DNA of 64,000 nucleotides from Gautieria morchelliformis (taxonomy: Eukaryota; Basidiomycota; Agaricomycetes; Gomphales; Gomphaceae), in assembly GCA_015179125.1 (NCBI GenBank), contig WHVA01000092.1, positions 62,001 to 126,000 of the forward strand, in the 5' to 3' direction. Below are positions 59,640-64,000 of this stretch, in pieces. Made by a program: the position numbers and the translations under genes. Under the pieces are notes generated by a model that saw only the letters and a program-made list of their open reading frames with translations, was not told the origin of the DNA and did no database searches. Within the stretch, counting starts at the first letter, position 1. Each line of letters opens with the position of its first letter.

Positions 59640-61215
59640 TCTTCAAGGTGACATTGGTGCCCAGCTCAATCTTTCTGTGTCATTCCACATCGCAGATGTT
59701 GGCCAGCTCATGTCTTTCACCCAGGTATAATGCCTATTCATTTCAGGAAATGCACTAGTACTCATCAACGCACAGGCCCTCTTGACACAAGAAGACTTTG
59801 TGTGGGACATCACAGGAGAGAATTTGTCCGTTTCAGCCCTTGGTGAGTTTGCTTCCCATCTTACCACATCCCACTAATCTCTACTAGGCATCACCATACC
59901 GGGAATTACCTTACCGTCCAGACTACGGCTACCAATGTAAGTAGTAGCACACTCGATCTGAGAGAGTGCATTGATGTCCCTGTGTTCCTAGCCGTCTCAG
60001 GTGGGCGTGCAGCTGAGCTCTATCGGCTTCAACAACTTCGTGGAAGAAACACTGTTAGGGCCTGCAGCGTCTAGCAGTGGTTTTACCCTCGCCCCCCAAT
60101 GTCTGTGTATACCGTTGCCCGGAGATTGTCGCATGCTAATATACATTCATAGTCATAGCTCCTTTCAACCTACCTTTAATGGGCCGTTTAATCCAGCAGG
60201 ATTCAGCTCCTGGATTGGCCACAGGTGTGTGATGCGCGTCATTGTACAACAATATCTTCGAACCAAAAGCACATTATTTAGTCTCACAGGTGTTCACCGA
60301 CTTCATCCATGGCAAATAAACTGTTGTCACCGCCATGGGGAATTCCGCTGGTCCAAGCGATGTACGTGCTTCGCCGTTGTTGTATTCCCAATGCTTATGT
60401 CGATTTGCGATTTGCGACTTACAGGTATCTTGGCTGAACAGTGCAATCAAGAGATTACAGGTGTCCACAGTGTTGCCTTCTCAAGGACCCCTGCAGGCCA
60501 TCAAGTCAATTACCCTTGAACAGCTCAAGCTAGACTTCACACCTGGCACTGCATTCAGCCCTTAAACAAGCTCCAACGCAGCAACCGCCGCCTTCCAGAT
60601 TCCGTTTGCATTCCCTATCAATATTGTTGCGCTTGAGCAGAACATTACGGCGACCTCGCAAGGTCAATCATTTGCTGAGCTTGTTATTCCCAAGGGTCCC
60701 AGCCAGACAGATGTGAACACATGTGTTATCCACCTGACATTCAGTGATGTTCCTTTTGCAGTCTTCAGTGATAAATTTGCAGTCTTCGAGCAATTTTTGA
60801 TGCAAACCACCATATCTTCTTTGGAAACATTCGAATTATCGGGGGCAGCTAATACTGACGCAAGTACGGCCATTGGTACTCTATCGGTATGTCACCCCTT
60901 CATTATTCAGCCACACTGTTTGATGCTGATCTTGCTTAGCTCACCGGCATCAATTTCGATGTCTCCACCACAATCGCTGGTCTACAAGGGCTGAACACTA
61001 AACCAGCTGTAGTATCAAACCTTGATGTGAACCATGGTTTCTCCAACTTCCCTCTTATCAAGGTCACAACAACACTCACAAATCCTAGGTCAGCATGTTG
61101 ACATACCCCTCATTGCCTTTTGGGCTAAATAATCACCTGTTCCCTTAGCAATCTGACCATTTCCATGGGAGATGTCGCTTTCACCTTGATGTTCGAGTAT
61201 GTATGACTTCCATCC
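59640..61215 (+). pseudogene. DUF3712-family gene copy, plus strand
   Basis: Exon-like pieces in order: DIGAQLNLSVSFHIADVGQL, LTQEDFVWDITGENLSVSAL, a degraded stretch, then GVQLSSIGFNNFVEETLLGP, VSWLNSAIKRLQVSTVLPSQ, SITLEQLKLDFTPGTAF, FAFPINIVALEQNITATSQG, ELSGAANTDASTAIGTL, GLQGLNTKPAVVSNLDVNHG, KVTTTLTNPS and NLTISMGDVAFTLMFE. These are characteristic of DUF3712 proteins, which usually have one N-terminal membrane anchor followed by repeated beta-rich domains. Here the start, the anchor and the last part are not found, and the order is interrupted near 59890-59990 and after FTLMFE (61200), where the opposite-strand copy begins. It is therefore probably a truncated copy; some exons may still be intact. 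Confidence 0.6.
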
Positions 61216-61264
61216 TTACCGTGCCATACTAGCTCAACTCCATAACAGAAAAGTCTGGTTGCTG

Positions 61265-62005
61265 GGGTGAATGGGCAAGTCAGCCACGTTTCCCGTTGAG
61301 ACACCGCTGTTTGTCATTGCCGTTGGGACATTCAACTACACGAGGAGTGGTCAGCAGTAGATACAAAATTGCGGGTCGAATGCATGAGTGCAAACATACC
61401 GCTGCAGCGTCAGCTCCGTTGAATTCGATGATAAAATCTTCGCTCGCTTGCACTACTTGAGGAGAGAATCCAGATCGATTTTGGAAGGTTGCCAAAGTCA
61501 TTTTGGAGCTTGTCAGCGGGTTGAAGTCTTCGCTTTGTTGGGTCAAATCAAGTTCCAGGTCTTCGATTGTGATCAAGTCTATAATCTAGCAACACGTTGG
61601 CGATAAGCGGGAGTAGGTGCACGAAAATAGATCTATTAGCTTACCTTGAATACTTGACCAGGTAAGGTAACATCCAAAGTCAGTGTCTTGAACGCTGTGC
61701 TCAGCCAAGACACCGTTTGACCTGACCGCTAGGATCAACTGTATCGCCCAGGACCTTGAGTGTTTGGTTCTTTCCCACTAGGGAGTTAGAGAGGAGGACA
61801 CCGATGACATTGAAATCATCGCCGCTCTTCGGAACAATGTGGCGATTAAAGTGTGTTGTAGTTGTTGCCCCAGCAGCGAGGAATAAATTGGTCCCACTCA
61901 GAGCTAAATCAGAAGAGTTAGAAAGCAGGCTCGACAAAGGTAATTTCTGCACCCAGAGGCCCTGTGCCAGTAAGTTGACCATGAAGGGACAAATCGAAGC
62001 CTTCA
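61265..62005 (-). pseudogene. DUF3712-family gene copy, minus strand, with middle deleted
   Basis: Reading minus from 62005: GFDLSLHGQLTGTGPLGAEI then FVEP, directly followed by the intron end and ALSGTNLFLAAGATTTTHFN, SLVGKNQTLKVLGDTVDPSG, SWLSTAFKTLTLDVTLPGQV, LIDLITIEDLELDLTQQSED, FNPLTSSKMTLATFQN, QVVQASEDFIIEFNGADA and a degraded end (VSTGNVADLPI). Between FVEP and ALSGT roughly 100-150 residues of the usual protein are absent; that very part exists at 59465-59154. The two copies share about 60 bp around ALSGTNLF (59147-59210 and 61868-61928). The 5' end is cut at the putative Helitron end. Not functional. Confidence 0.6.
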
Positions 62006-64000
62006 TCAGGAACAAGCCTCGCCTGCGCTTCGCTTCAGCGAGTCTTTAGCAGATGTGGGAGAGTTAGAGGACAATTTCATTGTAGACGATGTTTTGTGTC
62101 TGTAGTTCATGTAAAGGAAAACATACTCGAACGTCCAGTCTATGTCGAACCCGTGATAAAGCAGTGTAAAGTTGCCCATGGCTAAATACGGGGGTTGTCA
62201 GGTCTATGGCAACACGATCCAGGGTAATACCTTGACAGCTGTTGAAAGTGGTTGCATACGCGGGACATAAAGGAAATTGCTTGCGAAGAAGAGTGTGGCC
62301 AGTGGAGGGCAATAAAGAAGAGAAGGTGATACGGGGAAGGAGGATGTTCTCTTTATCAACACAATTAAGTCCGGCGTGGACACGGAGGGAGTTAACAGTG
62401 ATGAGCTTTGTTCCCAATTGAGTGACGACTACTCTGCAGTTTTTGACCAAGCCATGGCCAATTGACAAATTACGCATCAAGCGATAAATTCCTCCAAGTC
62501 TGATAGATAGTGTATGAGAAGGCAGTCCAGGTGGTGTTTGGCGGGCTACATAGTCAAGGAGGCCTTGAGGTGAGAGGAGGTTAACGTCATCAGTCTCTTT
62601 GATAGAGTCTGCTGCAGTGTAGATTTTTTCCAAAGTGTTCAGCCTGTGAAGGCATATGGAATTATACATGTCACATTGTGAGTTTGTTGGTGCAAGAATT
62701 GAACGGGTCAGGCATTGAGTGGGGTCTGACAAAACCTCAGGTGGAAATACAAAGTCAACAGCATCTGTAGTAGATGTGATACGTTGAATCATGTCCAAAG
62801 AAACATTGCCAGAAGGGCCGTTGCCAATGTCATCAATAGCAGAGGCAAATCCAGGGTCCATCGCGTGACGCACTGGAGTAGTCAAGGAACGGACTTGGAA
62901 CTCATTCCAGAGGGGAGAGCTGCGAATGGATGCATCAATGACATCCATTTTGGAACCTTTTCGCACAACAGGACATGTTTGATGGAAGTCACCTAAGAGG
63001 ATGATAATCTTTCCTCCAAATGGCATGTCATTCTGCATGATGTGTTGTAGAGTTTCATTGACACACACGAGAACTGCACGATTAGCCATAGGAGCTTCAT
63101 CCCAGATAATGATAGAGGCTTCTTTGAGTAGTTGTCCTTGTGGGTCATCAGGGTCAATAGGCGACAGTAAGAACTCAGATGCATCATTGACAGGTACCTG
63201 CAACCAAATGTGTAAGTCCTCAAAGCAGTGTAATGGAATCAAAATTATATACTCTAAAAGCAGCGTGCGTGGTTCTACCTCCAGGGTAAACTTGTGCAGC
63301 AAATGCAGAAGTTGCAGTGGGCAGAACAATCTCACGTAGGTGACGACATGAGTCGCAGATGGTGTTCGTAAGAAATGTTTTGCCACGGCCTGCCGGTCCA
63401 TCAACAAATAATCGCAGTGGAGATTTAGAGTTAGCCGCTTGTTCAATTTCAGAAAAGATTGCTTCTTGTTCATCCGTGAAAGATGCACGACATATTTGAC
63501 TCCGATGATGCAGCAAAGGGATGTTTGCTGACCATTGCCGTAACTCATGTTCAATTTCTGTTCCACATAGACGTGGTTCAGGTAATCCAAAGTCCAACAA
63601 TTGATGTCCATGTTCATCCAAGTTTTTTGATATTTCTGTCAGAGCAGCTGTCTGTGCTAAGTCAACATTACCACCTTGTTGGTGGAGGAAGTCTTGTGAT
63701 AATTCATGTCCGAATGAGTGCCATGCGTTAATTGGTAGAGGGCAACAGTCATTAGTAAGGAGATGGACAAATAATTGGTGAATTTGCCGTGGAGTGTTTA
63801 GAGTTTGAATGGCCTCAGAGATGCATGAGTCTCCTTCTGATTGATCAGCAAATAAACCGTGATTTAGAGCTGATTCTTGAAATGTAGGCAGTAAGTGGCC
63901 CTGGATGGTACGCAAGTCATCAAAGGATATAGCTGGGAGGTGTAATAAAAGGGAGCGGATATAGAAACGTTCTCCTTCAGATGGCTGGATGGGTTGTAGT
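62006..64000 (-). mobile_element. Helitron (rolling-circle element), 3' part, running off the window
   Basis: Inferred from the PIF1-like helicase of Helitron type read on minus and from a possible 3' terminus: CTGA (complement of 62006-62009) followed by T. Nearby are small dyads AAGC/GCTT (62014-62030) and TCGCT/AGCGA (62030-62041). Helitrons end in CTRR, insert between A and T, and carry a hairpin just inside. Here the hairpin is weak, so the exact end is tentative. The 5' end and the Rep domain lie beyond 64000. Confidence 0.5.
62064..64000 (-). CDS. PIF1-like helicase domain (Helitron RepHel C-terminal part)
   Basis: The 5'-to-3' DNA helicase part of a Helitron Rep/helicase protein. The frame enters from beyond the window with GERFYIRSLLLHLPAISFDD, runs to 63253, is spliced (intron 63252-63198) and continues from 63197 to the stop at 62064. 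Motifs: Walker A DGPAGRGKTFL, Walker B IIIWDEAPMANR, motif with GGKIIILLGDFHQTCPVV, and near the end the conserved CQGITLDRVAIDL and GQLYTALSRVR of PIF1/RecD helicases. I see no internal stop in the visible part, so this end may be intact. GPAGRGKT replaces the more usual GPGGTGKT. A stand-alone cellular PIF1 is less likely, because the GERFY-R-LL-H region before the helicase is typical of Helitron proteins. Confidence 0.8.

Noticed and set aside
62040-62085. Alternative Helitron end at a CTAA closer to the helicase stop
   Set aside because: The CTAA sites there are followed by A or C rather than T and have no dyad just inside. The CTGA-T site fits better, though still weakly.

Overview
The window looks like a piece of a filamentous basidiomycete (Agaricomycetes) nuclear genome. 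The grounds are many short introns of about 45-70 nt with GT...CTRAY...AG signals, a multi-exon P450, a fungal class III chitinase, Zn2Cys6 and MYND proteins, SRPK-like and FunK1-like kinases, a fungal DUF3712 family, and mobile elements typical of mushroom-forming fungi (hAT, CACTA/Plavaka, Ngaro, Copia, Helitron). I cannot name the species or order.

Layout. 1-8.6 kb is gene-poor and degenerate, with one clean, internally deleted hAT element (1403-2360). 8.7-26.8 kb is the gene-bearing core: a cytochrome P450 (8720-10909, +), an unknown protein (11469-12758, +) followed 4 bp later by a predicted single-pass membrane protein (12763-15198, +), a secreted GH18 chitinase with a C-terminal chitin-binding module (17538-15354, -), a Zn2Cys6 transcription factor (22278-18537, -), a FunK1-like relic, a PPR protein (23695-25571, +) and a small MYND-finger protein (26788-25968, -). 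27-34.4 kb holds two CACTA/CMC-like elements. The second carries a captured, internally duplicated, multi-exon fragment related to the fungal_trans domain of a Zn2Cys6 factor. 34.4-40.7 kb is bounded by a pair of roughly 0.6 kb inverted repeats. Between them lie an unknown multi-exon protein, the C-terminal end of a Plavaka/KDZ-like transposase and an SRPK-like kinase.

40.8-45.2 kb has a compact signal peptidase subunit gene (SPC1), a small coiled-coil protein and a decayed MON2-like trafficking gene. A 5.5 kb Ngaro (tyrosine-recombinase) retroelement fossil follows at 45251-50779, then a Plavaka-type transposase with an internal inversion (51993-55420), a Copia fossil ending in one LTR (56807-58255), a 28-unit GC-rich minisatellite (58256-59153), rearranged DUF3712 gene copies (59.15-62.0 kb) and the helicase end of a Helitron running off the right edge (62064-64000).

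The host genes do not form an obvious pathway. P450, chitinase, transcription factor and membrane protein fit a saprotroph or symbiont accessory region but show no sign of one cluster. The strongest theme is genome remodelling: gene-fragment capture by a DNA transposon, an inversion inside a transposase gene, an array interrupting an exon, and a kinase enclosed by inverted duplications.

Exon borders were read by eye from splice signals and phase. Family calls rest on recognised motifs, not on database searches.
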